Assembly (NCBI RefSeq): GCF_002210095.1
Contig: NZ_AQQR01000003.1
Span: 186,001-250,000, forward strand
Source of the DNA: Marinibacterium profundimaris
Lineage (GTDB): Bacteria > Pseudomonadota > Alphaproteobacteria > Rhodobacterales > Rhodobacteraceae
Direction: 5' to 3'
DNA: 64,000 bases
Shown here: piece after piece, positions 40,742 through 49,404 of the stretch
Position numbering within the stretch: position 1 is the stretch's first letter
How the letters are laid out: each line of letters opens with the position of its first letter
The notes under the pieces: model-generated
Databases searched by the model: none
What the model saw: the letters and a program-made list of their open reading frames with translations, nothing else
What the model was told of the DNA's origin: nothing
Position numbers and translations under genes: made by a program

Positions 40742-41284
40742 CTACGCCAAGCGCGCTGCCGTGTCCTCCAGCGCATGCCAGAGCGACCCGGCCAGCGAGC
40801 GCATCCCCATCACGGTCAGCCGGCTATCCGACCGCCGGATCAGGACGACACTCATGTGATGCATCAGGGTCCGTGTGGCCTTGCCCGGGGTCAGTGCCTC
40901 GGGCGGCAGGTTCACCAGCCGTTCGAGCAGCGTCCCAAGCGCCTCCGCCGGAGCGACCAGATCCAGCACGACCCAACCATCCGTCTGCTCGGTCACCGAA
41001 CAACCCGGCGCCTCTGCGGCCACCGTCGCGGCGAAATCTCCGTTTTCGGACCCCTCGATCATCCATTGCCCCGGCCCGGTCCAGAAGGCGCCCTTGTCCT
41101 GCAGGACCACACTGTCCCCCGGCCCCGGCAGGATCAGCCCGAACGGCGCGGGTTCGGACGCCGCCGCCCGCAGCGCAAGCGAGGCCAGCCCGACATCCGT
41201 CCGCTCCGTCAGGGTCACCGCCCCGATCTCGCGGCGCATCGGGGCATCGGCGCCAAGCGCCGGTTCGGGGATCAGATCAGTCAC
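40742..41284 (-). CDS. mgdD: N-methylglutamate dehydrogenase / sarcosine oxidase gamma-type subunit
   Basis: A 180-residue subunit of the heterotetrameric sarcosine-oxidase family. 'FGLILPGPGDSV', 'FWTGPGQWMIE', 'VTEQTDGWVVLDL' and 'LVNLPPEALTPGKATRTLMHHMSVVLIR' match the gamma (SoxG) pattern, which binds the flavin interface in the complex. It is the last of four subunits in the order beta-delta-alpha-gamma, overlaps the alpha subunit by 8 bases and sits downstream of gmaS and mgsABC. The complex therefore most likely oxidises N-methylglutamate to glutamate plus formaldehyde/methylene-THF and not sarcosine. If gmaS/mgs were not linked, soxG would be the name. Confidence 0.88.
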   Translation of the reverse strand: MTDLIPEPALGADAPMRREIGAVTLTERTDVGLASLALRAAASEPAPFGLILPGPGDSVVLQDKGAFWTGPGQWMIEGSENGDFAATVAAEAPGCSVTEQTDGWVVLDLVAPAEALGTLLERLVNLPPEALTPGKATRTLMHHMSVVLIRRSDSRLTVMGMRSLAGSLWHALEDTAARLA

Positions 41285-44210
41285 GCGGCCGGTCTCCCTC
41301 GGGGTCCACGAAATGGGCGGAGACGACCTTCAGCCGCACCTCCGAGCCTTCCAGCGGGTTGGCGGCAACGATCACCTCGTCCATGCGATCCGCCCCGTCT
41401 TTCAGGAACCCCAGCCCGATCATGGTCTGCAGATGCGGGGAATAGCAGGCCGAGGTGATCCAGCCTTCGTCCGTGTCCATGCTGCGCACCGCGCCTTCGG
41501 TGAAGAGATGGGCGCCGGACACGACCCGCTCTTCGGCATCCACGGGCCTCAGCCCGACCAGCCGCCGGGTGTCCCCCGCCATCCCCGGACGGCGCGACAT
41601 CACCGCGCCGATGGCATCCTTCTTGACCGACACCATCCGCCCCAGCCCCAGCATCGCGGCGGTGGTCTGCCCGTTCAGCTCGGCGCCCGCGGCATGGCCC
41701 TTCTCGATCCGCAGCACGGCCAGCGCCTCGGTCCCGTAGGGCGTCACGCCCAGATCCGCGCCCAGTTCCATCAACCGGGCCATCACCGCGCCGCCATAGC
41801 GCGCGGGCACCGCCAGTTCATAGGCCAGCTCCCCCGAGAACGAGATCCGGAAAAGCCGCGCGCGCAGGCCGCCGGCCACGGTCAGCGGCGCGCAGGCCAT
41901 GAAGGGAAAGGCGTCGCTGGACAGGTCGAACCCGTCCACGATCCGTTCCAGCAGCGCGCGCGATTTCGGCCCCGCCACGGCGATCTGCGCCCAGGCATCG
42001 GTGGTCGAGACCAGCTGCACATCCATGTCGGGAAACAAGGCCTGCCGCGCGAATTCCATGTTGCGGAAGACCGGGCCGGCATTCGCGGTGGTGGTGGTGA
42101 CCACGTAATGATCCTCGGCCAGCCGCGCGCAGGTGCCATCGTCGTACAGGATGCCGTCCTCGCGCAGCATCAGCCCATAGCGGACGCGGCCGACCTTCAG
42201 GCTGGCCATGGCGTTGGAATAGATACGGTCGAGGAACGCCCCGGCATCGGCGCCCTGCACGTCGATCTTGCCCAGCGTGGTGACGTCGCACAGGCCCACG
42301 TCGCGGCGCACGGCCAGCGCCTCGCGGTCCACGCTCTGACGCCAGTGGGTCTCTCCGGCCCGCGGGAAGTATTGCGCGCGCATCCAGGGGCCAACCTCGA
42401 CAAAGACGGCGCCCTCGCGTTCGGCCCAGCGGTGGGTCGGCGGCAGGCGGCGCGGGCGGAACCCGGGCCCGGTATCGCCGCTGCCCAGCACACCCATCGA
42501 CACAGGCGTGAAGGGCGGGCGATAGGTCGTGGTGCCGGTCTCGGGGATCGACTTGCCAGTCAGCTCGGCCATCACCGCCAGCGCCGTAACATTGGCCGTC
42601 TTGCCCTGATCGGTCGCCATGCCCAGCGTGGTCCAGCGTTTGAGATGCTCGACCGAGACCATGTTCTCCTGATGCGCCAGCCGGATATCCTTGACCGTCA
42701 CGTCGTTCTGCTGATCGACCCAGGCGCGGCGCTTGCCCGGCACATGCCAGAGCGGCGCGATGGCCTGCGGCGGATCCTCGGTCGCGGGCAGATCCGCGCC
42801 GGTCACGGACATCCCGAGCGCCGCGAGGGCCTCTCCGGCCACCCGCGCGCCATCGGCCATCGCGGCGGCGCAGCCGCCGCGCCCGGCCGCCGCGCCAGCG
42901 GCGGCAAGGCCCGCAGGGCCACCCTGCCCCGGCACGAAGGCCGCGATCGTCGCGTCCCAAACGGGCCGCGACCGGTGATGCCCGGTCAGGTGCAGCGTCG
43001 GGTTCCAGCCGCCCGCGACCCCAAGCGCCGAACATTCCAGCCAGGTCGACGTGCCATCGGACTGCGTGACCTCGATCGTCCTGAGCGCCCGCCGCCCCTG
43101 CGTGCCGGTCACCACGGCGCCGCGCATCACGTTGTAATCGCCGAAGCGTGGCGCCTCCGCCCGGCTGTCGATCACCGCGAAAACCTTCACGCCCCGCGCC
43201 ACCAGGTCCAGAGCCGTGCGGTGCCCGTCGTCGCAGCAGGTGAAGATCGCCACCCGCCCCTCGGGCGCAACGGCCCAGCGGTTGAGATAGGCGCGCATCG
43301 CGCCGGCCAGCATGATGCCCGGCCTGTCGTTGTCGGCAAAGGCTATGGGCCGTTCCATCGCGCCCGCCGCCAGCACCGTGCGTTTCGCCGTGATCCGCCA
43401 CAGCCTCTGCCGCACCGGGCCGGGATCCGCCAGGTGATCGCCCACCCGCTCCACCGCGCCATGGATCCCATGGTCATAGACCCCGAAGACCGTGGTGCGC
43501 GGCAGGATCCGGACATTGTCCATCCGCCGCAGATCGGCCTCGGCCTGCGCGACCCAGTCGCTGGCAGGCTGGCCATCCAGCAGCTGGCTCTCGGCCAGCA
43601 TCCGGCCGCCCAGCCGGAAATCCTCGTCCGCCAGAACCACCCGGGCGCCGCTGCGCCCCGCCGTCAGCGCGGCGGCCAGCCCCGCCGCACCACCGCCGAT
43701 CACCAGCAGGTCGGCATGCAGGAACCCCCGGTCATAGCCGTCCGGATCGGGCGCCATCGACAGCGCGCCAAGCCCAGCGGCGCGGCGGATCATCGGCTCG
43801 TACAGCTTTTCCCAGAACGCTTTCGGCCACATGAACGTCTTGTAGTAGAACCCCGCCGTCAGCAGCGGCGCGGCCAGGTCGTTGACCGCCAGCGCATCGA
43901 CCGCCAGCGAGGGCCAGCGGTTCTGGCTCCGCGCCTCCAGCCCGTCGTAAAGCTCGGCCACCGTGGCCCGCGTGTTCGGCTCTTGCCGGGCGCCGGAGCG
44001 CAGTTCGACCAGCGCGTTGGGCTCTTCGGAGCCGGCGGTCAGCACCCCGCGCGGGCGGTGGTACTTGAAACTGCGCCCCATCAGCTGAACGCCGTTGGCC
44101 AGCAGGGCCGAGGCCAGCGTGTCGCCGCCATGGCCGATGTAATTGCGCCCGTCGAAGGTGAAGGTCAGGATCTGACCCCGGTCGATCAGCCCACCGTCGA
44201 TCCGTTTCAT
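41277..44210 (-). CDS. mgdC: N-methylglutamate dehydrogenase / sarcosine oxidase alpha-type subunit
   Basis: A 977-residue large subunit. An N-terminal ferredoxin-like part ('GRNYIGHGGDTLASALLANGVQLMGRSFKYHRPRG') is followed by the FAD/NAD-binding oxidoreductase ('LLVIGGGAAGLAAALTAGRSGARVVLADED'). The C-terminal half is a GcvT-type tetrahydrofolate-binding domain ('REDGILYDDGTCARLAEDHYVVTTTTANAG', 'SGELAYELAVPARYG', 'YGTEALAVLRIEKGH') that captures the methyl carbon as 5,10-methylene-THF. I chose the ATG at 44210 (MKRIDGGLIDRG); the upstream in-frame stretch overlaps the delta gene. Stop and start overlaps of 4 to 8 bases tie it to the delta and gamma genes. Confidence 0.9.
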   Translation of the reverse strand: MKRIDGGLIDRGQILTFTFDGRNYIGHGGDTLASALLANGVQLMGRSFKYHRPRGVLTAGSEEPNALVELRSGARQEPNTRATVAELYDGLEARSQNRWPSLAVDALAVNDLAAPLLTAGFYYKTFMWPKAFWEKLYEPMIRRAAGLGALSMAPDPDGYDRGFLHADLLVIGGGAAGLAAALTAGRSGARVVLADEDFRLGGRMLAESQLLDGQPASDWVAQAEADLRRMDNVRILPRTTVFGVYDHGIHGAVERVGDHLADPGPVRQRLWRITAKRTVLAAGAMERPIAFADNDRPGIMLAGAMRAYLNRWAVAPEGRVAIFTCCDDGHRTALDLVARGVKVFAVIDSRAEAPRFGDYNVMRGAVVTGTQGRRALRTIEVTQSDGTSTWLECSALGVAGGWNPTLHLTGHHRSRPVWDATIAAFVPGQGGPAGLAAAGAAAGRGGCAAAMADGARVAGEALAALGMSVTGADLPATEDPPQAIAPLWHVPGKRRAWVDQQNDVTVKDIRLAHQENMVSVEHLKRWTTLGMATDQGKTANVTALAVMAELTGKSIPETGTTTYRPPFTPVSMGVLGSGDTGPGFRPRRLPPTHRWAEREGAVFVEVGPWMRAQYFPRAGETHWRQSVDREALAVRRDVGLCDVTTLGKIDVQGADAGAFLDRIYSNAMASLKVGRVRYGLMLREDGILYDDGTCARLAEDHYVVTTTTANAGPVFRNMEFARQALFPDMDVQLVSTTDAWAQIAVAGPKSRALLERIVDGFDLSSDAFPFMACAPLTVAGGLRARLFRISFSGELAYELAVPARYGGAVMARLMELGADLGVTPYGTEALAVLRIEKGHAAGAELNGQTTAAMLGLGRMVSVKKDAIGAVMSRRPGMAGDTRRLVGLRPVDAEERVVSGAHLFTEGAVRSMDTDEGWITSACYSPHLQTMIGLGFLKDGADRMDEVIVAANPLEGSEVRLKVVSAHFVDPEGDRPRD

Positions 44211-44476
44211 CGGCCCGGCCCCTTCACCAGCTCGGCGCCAAGGATCTCGTGCGTGGTGGTGTCGCGTGTCACCACCAGCCAGGACCGGTCGCCATGTTCG
44301 TGATACCAAAGCTCGCGATGCGGCCCGGCGGGGTTGTCGCGCAGGTAGAGGTAATCGTGAAACGCCGCCCCGGCGCCCTCGGCCATGCCATCGGGCCGGT
44401 CGATCAGGCGGGCATCGCCCAGGTAGGTGAACTCCTGCGCGTCGCGCGGGCCCAGCAAAGGATGCGGGATCAGCAT
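44207..44476 (-). CDS. mgdB: N-methylglutamate dehydrogenase / sarcosine oxidase delta-type subunit lacking Zn cysteines
   Basis: An 89-residue delta subunit: 'MLIPHPLLGPRDAQEFTYLGDARLIDRPDG...HDYLYLRDNPAGPHRELWYHEHGDRSWLVVTRDTTTHEILGAE'. Sarcosine oxidase delta subunits normally bind zinc through cysteines in an N-terminal 'CPYCG' type motif and further Cys/His residues. Here that segment reads 'PHPLLG' and the whole protein has no cysteine, so the zinc site is gone or remade. The ATG at 44476 has GGGAGGG upstream; the longer frame is not needed. It lies between the beta and alpha genes as in other Mgd/Sox operons. Confidence 0.86.
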   Translation of the reverse strand: MLIPHPLLGPRDAQEFTYLGDARLIDRPDGMAEGAGAAFHDYLYLRDNPAGPHRELWYHEHGDRSWLVVTRDTTTHEILGAELVKGPGR

Positions 44477-44561
44477 GTCACGCCCTCCCGAGACCGGCCT
44501 GCAAGGGCCGGGCGAGGCCGCCACGCGGCAGGTCGAAATCCGGATCTCATCGCAAGCGCCC

Positions 44562-45812
44562 TCAATGCAGGTTCGGCTGGGCGCCCACGCCCTTTTCGTC
44601 GATCACATGCCCGGTCTCGAACCGGTCCAGCCGGAAGGCCGTCGCAGTCTCGTGCGGGGCGTCTTTGGCCAGCAGATGCGCAAAGCAATAGCCCGAGGCC
44701 GGCGTCGCCTTGAACCCGCCGTAGCACCAGCCGGCATTCAGGTAGAGCCCTTCGACCGGCGTCCTGTCGATGATCGGCGAGCCGTCCATCGACATGTCCA
44801 TGATCCCGCCCCAGCTGCGCAGCAGCCGCGCGCGCCCGATCATCGGCATCAGCGCCATGCCCCCCTCGGCCACGTCTTCCATCACCGGCAGGTTGCCGCG
44901 CTGCGCATAGGAATTGTAGGCGTCAAGATCGCCGCCAAAGACCAGCCCGCCCTTGTCGGACTGGCTGACATAGAAATGCCCGGCCCCGAATGTGATCACA
45001 CCGTCAAGGCAGGGCTTCAGCCCCTCGGTCACGAAAGCCTGCAGCACGAAGCTTTCGATCGGCAGGCGCATCCCGGCCTTCGCCATGACCCGCCCCGTGG
45101 ATCCGGCCACGGCCACGCCGGTCTTGCGGGCCCGGATCGTGCCGCGCGAGGTCTCCACGCCCCGGCAAACGCCGTTTTCGATGACAAACCCGGTGACCTC
45201 GCAATTCTGGATGATGTCCACGCCGCGCCGGTCCGCCCCGCGCGCATAGCCCCAGGCCACGCCATCGTGCCGCGCCGTGCCGCCGCGCCGCTGCAGCAGC
45301 CCGCCCCTGATCGGAAAGCGCGCATTGTCGAAGTTCAGGAACGGGTACATCGCGCGCACCTGGTCGCGGTCCAGCAGCTCGGCATCGGCGCCCGACAGGA
45401 TCATCGCGTTGCCGCGCCTGCGGTAGGCGTCGCGCTGGCCGTCGGAATGGTACAGGTTCAGCACGCCGCGCTGCGAGACCATGGCGTTCAGGTTGAAATC
45501 CTGCTCCAGCCCTTCCCACAGCTTCATCGAGAATTCGTAGAACGGCTGGTTCCCCGGAAGCAGATAGTTCGAGCGGATGATCGTCGTGTTCCGCCCGATG
45601 TTGCCCGAGCCAAGCCAGCCCTTTTCCAGCACGGCCACACGCGCCTGGCCGAAGACCTTGGCCAGGTAATAGGCCGTGGCCAGCCCGTGCCCGCCGCCGC
45701 CAACGATGATGATGTCGTATTCGGATTGCGGTTCGGGATCGCGCCACAGCGGGCGCCAGCCGCGATGGCCGCGCAGCGCCTCGCGCAGGATGCGGAAACC
45801 GGAATAGCTCAT
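44562..45812 (-). CDS. mgdA: N-methylglutamate dehydrogenase / sarcosine oxidase beta-type subunit
   Basis: A 416-residue flavoprotein of the DAO family. It has a dinucleotide-binding 'YDIIIVGGGGHGLATAYYLAKVFG' (about 32-55) and 'LEKGWLGSGNIGRNTTIIRSNYLLPGN', which is characteristic of SoxB. 'RRGGTARHDGVAWGYARGADRRGVDI' includes the His that binds FMN covalently in sarcosine oxidases. The end 'LNAGWCYGGFKATPASGYCFAHLLAKD..PFRLDRF'-type region is present as 'TAFRLDRFETGHVIDEKGVGAQPNLH'. It lies directly after gmaS with a 3-base gap. Within this cluster the substrate is expected to be N-methylglutamate. Confidence 0.9.
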   Translation of the reverse strand: MSYSGFRILREALRGHRGWRPLWRDPEPQSEYDIIIVGGGGHGLATAYYLAKVFGQARVAVLEKGWLGSGNIGRNTTIIRSNYLLPGNQPFYEFSMKLWEGLEQDFNLNAMVSQRGVLNLYHSDGQRDAYRRRGNAMILSGADAELLDRDQVRAMYPFLNFDNARFPIRGGLLQRRGGTARHDGVAWGYARGADRRGVDIIQNCEVTGFVIENGVCRGVETSRGTIRARKTGVAVAGSTGRVMAKAGMRLPIESFVLQAFVTEGLKPCLDGVITFGAGHFYVSQSDKGGLVFGGDLDAYNSYAQRGNLPVMEDVAEGGMALMPMIGRARLLRSWGGIMDMSMDGSPIIDRTPVEGLYLNAGWCYGGFKATPASGYCFAHLLAKDAPHETATAFRLDRFETGHVIDEKGVGAQPNLH

Positions 45813-45815
45813 GTC

Positions 45816-47120
45816 TCAGATATCGAGCGTATGCTCGCGCTCCCATTCGGAAAAATGCGAGACGAAACTGTCCCACTCCTGGTGCTTCATCTTGATATAG
45901 GAGGCGGCGAATTCTGGTCCCAAAGCGTCCTTGAATGTCGCATCCGCGTCCAATGCCCGGATCGCGTCCAGCAGGTTCAGCGGCAGTTTCGGGGCATCGG
46001 TGACGGTGTGGCCCTCGGCATACATGTCGATGTCATGACGCTTGCCGGGATCGGCCTGCGTCTGCAGCCCCGAGAGCCCGGCGGCGATGATCGCGGCCTG
46101 CAGCAGATAGGGGTTGGCCGCACCGTCCGGCAGACGCAGCTCGAACCGGCCCGGGCCGGGCACGCGGACCATGTGGGTGCGGTTGTTGCCGGTCCAGGTC
46201 ACCGTATTGGGTGCCCAGGTCGCGCCCGAGGTCGTGCGCGGCGCGTTGATGCGCTTGTAGCTGTTCACCGTCGGATTGGTGATCGCGGCCATGGCAGTGG
46301 CATGGGCCATGATCCCGCCCAGGAAATTGCGGCCCTTCTCGGACAGGCCCAGCTCCATCGTATCGTCGGCAAAGGCATTGGTGGCGCCATCCGGTGTCCA
46401 GACCGAGATATGGGCGTGGCAGCCGTTGCCCGTCAGCCCGGCGATGGGCTTGGGCATGAAGGTCGCGCGCAGCCCGTGCTTCTCGGCCACCGACTTGACC
46501 ATGAACTTGAAGAAGGAATGGCGGTCGGCGGTCACCAGCGCGTCGTCGAAGTCCCAGTTCATCTCGAACTGGCCGTTGGCGTCCTCGTGGTCGTTCTGGT
46601 AGGGACCCCAGCCGAGGTCGAGCATGTAATCGCAGATCTCGGCGATCACGTCATAGCGGCGCATGACGGCCTGCTGGTCGTAGCAGGGTTTCTCGGCGGT
46701 GTCGGCGGGGTCCGAAATCTCGGTCCCCTCGGGCGTCAGCAGGAAGAATTCCGCCTCAACCCCGGTCTTGACGCGATAACCGGCCTCCGTGGCCTCGGCC
46801 ACCAGCTTGCGCAGGACGTTGCGCGGGGCCTGCGCGACCTCGGCACCTTCCATCACAGGGTTGGCGGCGACCCAGGCGACGTCCGGCTTCCAGGGCAGCT
46901 GAATGACCGTATCCGGGTCCGGCACCGCCAGCATGTCGGGATGCGCGGGCGTCATGTCGAGCCAGGTGGCAAAGCCGGCAAAGCCCGCCCCTTCTTCGGC
47001 CATGTCGGCGATCGCCTGGACCGGCACCAGCTTGGCGCGCTGGCCGCCGAAAAGATCGGTGAAGGAGATCATGAAGTACTTAACGCCCTTTTCCCGGGCG
47101 AAGGCGGCGAGGTCGGTCAT
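45816..47120 (-). CDS. gmaS: Gamma-glutamylmethylamide synthetase
   Basis: A 434-residue member of the glutamine synthetase superfamily (type III-like GS family). It ligates monomethylamine to glutamate with ATP, the first step of the indirect methylamine pathway. 'VKYFMISFTDLFGGQRAKLVPV', 'TGVEAEFFLL', 'GPYQNDHEDANGQFEMNW', 'FMPKPIAGLTGNGCHAHISVW' and 'NSYKRINAPRT..ATWAPNTVTWTGNNRTHMVRVPGPGRFELRLPDG' are GmaS-type motifs. Identity rests on these plus linkage to mgsABC and mgdABCD. The ATG at 47120 follows GGAAGAACC. A 245-base gap with a REPIN-like pair separates it from mgsC. Confidence 0.93.
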   Translation of the reverse strand: MTDLAAFAREKGVKYFMISFTDLFGGQRAKLVPVQAIADMAEEGAGFAGFATWLDMTPAHPDMLAVPDPDTVIQLPWKPDVAWVAANPVMEGAEVAQAPRNVLRKLVAEATEAGYRVKTGVEAEFFLLTPEGTEISDPADTAEKPCYDQQAVMRRYDVIAEICDYMLDLGWGPYQNDHEDANGQFEMNWDFDDALVTADRHSFFKFMVKSVAEKHGLRATFMPKPIAGLTGNGCHAHISVWTPDGATNAFADDTMELGLSEKGRNFLGGIMAHATAMAAITNPTVNSYKRINAPRTTSGATWAPNTVTWTGNNRTHMVRVPGPGRFELRLPDGAANPYLLQAAIIAAGLSGLQTQADPGKRHDIDMYAEGHTVTDAPKLPLNLLDAIRALDADATFKDALGPEFAASYIKMKHQEWDSFVSHFSEWEREHTLDI

Positions 47121-47144
47121 CTGGTTCTTCCCTGTTTCCGCGGC

Positions 47145-47169
47145 GGTGGGGTGAAACCCCACCCTACGG
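47145..47169 (+). repeat. REP-like hairpin, left half of an inverted pair
   Basis: Perfect stem GGTGGGGT/ACCCCACC with a GAA loop, followed by CTACGG. The same unit, in inverted orientation, lies at 47331-47355. Together they flank about 160 bases between mgsC and gmaS. Confidence 0.75.
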
Positions 47170-47330
47170 TCATGTCACGGTCCGGTGCCCCGTTGTGCCG
47201 GTCGGCTCTGCGTCCGATCCGGGCGGGCCCGGCCTTCCTGTCGGGCCGGTGGGCGCCATGCCGCGTTCCGGCCCGGGTTGTCCGCTGCAGGCGGGGCAAG
47301 GCCCCGTCCCCTTGGCGTCATCGCCGCGGG

Positions 47331-47355
47331 TGTAGGGTGGGTTTTCAACCCACCG
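47331..47355 (-). repeat. REP-like hairpin, right half of an inverted pair
   Basis: Perfect stem GGTGGGTT/AACCCACC with a TTC loop, preceded by TGTAGG. Read on the minus strand it ends CCTACA, matching the CCTACGG tail of the left half. Confidence 0.75.
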
Positions 47356-47365
47356 TGTCCCGCGC

Positions 47366-48688
47366 TCAGATCCCCTTGCCGGGGATCCAGTTGGTGCCCG
47401 CCAGCGGCACCTGCGCCATGGCAGCCGCCTCGATCGTCAGCGCACAAAGGTCCTCGGGCTCCAGGTTGTGCACGTGGCTCTTGCCGCAGGCCCGTGCCAG
47501 AGTTTGGCATTCCAGCGTCAGCACGTTGAGATAATTGCGCAGCCGCCGCCCCGCCGCGACCGGATCGAGCCGCGCCATCAGCTCGGGATCCTGCGTGGTG
47601 ATGCCGGCCGGATCGCGCCCCTCGTGCCAGTCGTCATAGGCCCCGGTGGTCGATCCCAGCGCCTGGTACTCGGCTTCCCATTTCGGATCGTTATCCCCCA
47701 GCGCGATCAGCGCCGCGGTCCCGATGCTTACCGCATCCGCGCCAAGCGCCAGCGCCTTGGCCACATCCGCGCCGGTGCGAATGCCGCCCGAGACCACCAG
47801 CTGCACCTTTCGGTGCATGCCCAGGTCCTGCAGCGCCTGCACCGCGGGGCGGATACAGGCCAGCGTCGGCTGGCCCACGTTTTCGATAAAGACGTCCTGC
47901 GTCGCCGCCGTGCCGCCCTGCATCCCGTCCAGCACGATCACATCCGCACCCGCCTTCACCGACAGCGCCACGTCGTAATAGGGCCGCGCGCCGCCGACCT
48001 TGATGTAGATCGGCTTTTCCCACTTGGTGATCTCGCGCAGTTCCAGGATCTTGATTTCCAGGTCATCGGGCCCGGTCCAGTCCGGGTGCCGGCAGGCCGA
48101 GCGCTGGTCGATTCCCTGCGGCAGGTCACGCATGCCGGCGACCCGTTCGGTGATCTTCTGCCCCAGCAGCATGCCGCCGCCCCCGGGCTTCGCGCCCTGC
48201 CCCACGACCACCTCGATCGCATCGGCGCGGCGCAGATCGTCGGGGTTCATCCCGTAGCGGCTGGGCAGGTACTGATAGACCAGCTTTTCCGAATGCCCGC
48301 GCTCTTCCTCGGTCATGCCGCCGTCGCCGGTGGTGGTCGAGGTGCCGGCCATCGTCGCCCCGCGCCCCAGCGCCTCCTTGGCGGGACCCGAAAGCGAGCC
48401 GAAGGACATGCCCGCGATGGTGATCGGTATCTTCAGCTCGATGGGCTTCTTGGCAAAGCGCGTGCCCAGCGTGACGCCGGTCTCGCATTTCTCGCGATAG
48501 CCCTCCAGCGGGTAGCGCGACATCGACGCGCCCAGGAACAGCAGGTCGTCGAAATGCGGCACACGCCGTTTCGCGCCGCCGCCGCGAATGTCGTAGATGC
48601 CGGTCTCCGCCGCGCGGCGGATCTCGGAATTGACCTCGTTGGAGAAGGTCCACGACTGGCGCGGAAGTGTCCGGGGGGTCTTGTCCAT
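47366..48688 (-). CDS. mgsC: N-methylglutamate synthase, glutamate-synthase-like subunit
   Basis: A 440-residue FMN/iron-sulfur protein of the GltB central-domain type. 'RRVPHFDDLLFLGASMSRYPLEGYREKCETG', 'PITIAGMSFGSLSGPAKEALGRGATMAGTSTTTGDGGMTEEER', 'GQGAKPGGGGMLLGQKI' and 'DVIVLDGMQGGTAATQDVF' are the glutamate synthase FMN-barrel motifs. 'CQTLARACGKSHVHNLEPEDLCAL' adds cluster-type cysteines. With MgsA and MgsB it turns gamma-glutamylmethylamide into N-methylglutamate. I chose the ATG at 48688 (MDKTPRTLPRQSW), 4 bases after the mgsB stop. The longer N-terminus would overlap mgsB. Confidence 0.92.
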   Translation of the reverse strand: MDKTPRTLPRQSWTFSNEVNSEIRRAAETGIYDIRGGGAKRRVPHFDDLLFLGASMSRYPLEGYREKCETGVTLGTRFAKKPIELKIPITIAGMSFGSLSGPAKEALGRGATMAGTSTTTGDGGMTEEERGHSEKLVYQYLPSRYGMNPDDLRRADAIEVVVGQGAKPGGGGMLLGQKITERVAGMRDLPQGIDQRSACRHPDWTGPDDLEIKILELREITKWEKPIYIKVGGARPYYDVALSVKAGADVIVLDGMQGGTAATQDVFIENVGQPTLACIRPAVQALQDLGMHRKVQLVVSGGIRTGADVAKALALGADAVSIGTAALIALGDNDPKWEAEYQALGSTTGAYDDWHEGRDPAGITTQDPELMARLDPVAAGRRLRNYLNVLTLECQTLARACGKSHVHNLEPEDLCALTIEAAAMAQVPLAGTNWIPGKGI

Positions 48689-48692
48689 GGCC

Positions 48693-49388
48693 TCAGTAGT
48701 CTCCGGCATGGTCGATGTTGAAATTATAGAGCTTCCGGGCCGAGCCGTAGCGTCTGAACTCTTCCGGCTTCGCATCGGCCCCGGCCTTTTCAAGCAGGTC
48801 GGCCAGGATCTTCAGATGTTCGGGCCGCATCTCCTTCTCGACGCAATCGGCGCCCAGCGACTTGACCGACCCGCGCACGAAGAGCCGCGCCTCGTAAAGG
48901 CTGTCCCCCAGCGCGTCGCCCGCATCGCCCAGCACGACAAGGTTGCCCTTCTGCGCCATGAAGGCCGACATGTGACCGATGTTGCCATGCACCACGATGT
49001 CGATCCCCTTCATCGAGATCCCGCAGCGCGACGAGGCATTGCCCTTCACCACCAGCAGCCCGCCGTGGCCCGTGGCGCCCGCGTATTGCGAGGCATCGCC
49101 GTCCACGATCACCGTGCCGGACATCATGTTTTCCGCCGCACCGGGCCCGACCGAGCCTTTGACGTGAATCGTCGCCTGCTTGTTCATGCCGGCGCAGTAA
49201 TACCCGGTCGAGCCCTTCACGGTGACGTGGATCGGTGCATCGAGCCCGACCGCGATGGCATGGGCGCCGCGCGTGTTGGTCACCTCGAACGCCTCGTTCG
49301 AGCCGGCCGCGGATTGCAGCGTCTCGTTGATCTCGCGCAGCTCCATGGCGCTCATGTCCAGGGTCTTCACCCCGGTCTCGGATGGCAT
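48693..49388 (-). CDS. mgsB: N-methylglutamate synthase, GltB C-terminal (GXGXG) subunit
   Basis: A 231-residue right-handed beta-helix of the GXGXG type found at the C-terminus of glutamate synthase and in GlxC. Repeated turns such as 'STGYYCAGMNKQATIHVKGSVGPGAAENMMSGTVIVDGDASQYAGATGHGGLLVVKGNASSRCG' show the fold. I chose the ATG at 49388 (MPSETGVKTLDMSAMELREIN), as GGAGG stands eight bases before it. The ATG at 49403 is also possible. It lies between mgsA and mgsC. Confidence 0.91.
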   Translation of the reverse strand: MPSETGVKTLDMSAMELREINETLQSAAGSNEAFEVTNTRGAHAIAVGLDAPIHVTVKGSTGYYCAGMNKQATIHVKGSVGPGAAENMMSGTVIVDGDASQYAGATGHGGLLVVKGNASSRCGISMKGIDIVVHGNIGHMSAFMAQKGNLVVLGDAGDALGDSLYEARLFVRGSVKSLGADCVEKEMRPEHLKILADLLEKAGADAKPEEFRRYGSARKLYNFNIDHAGDY

Positions 49389-49404
49389 CAGGGCAGCCTC
49401 CATG

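Noticed and set aside
40875-44303. 1142-codon plus-strand frame opposite mgdC
   Set aside because: A shadow of the alpha subunit gene, low in hydrophobic residues and high in Arg, His and Gln.
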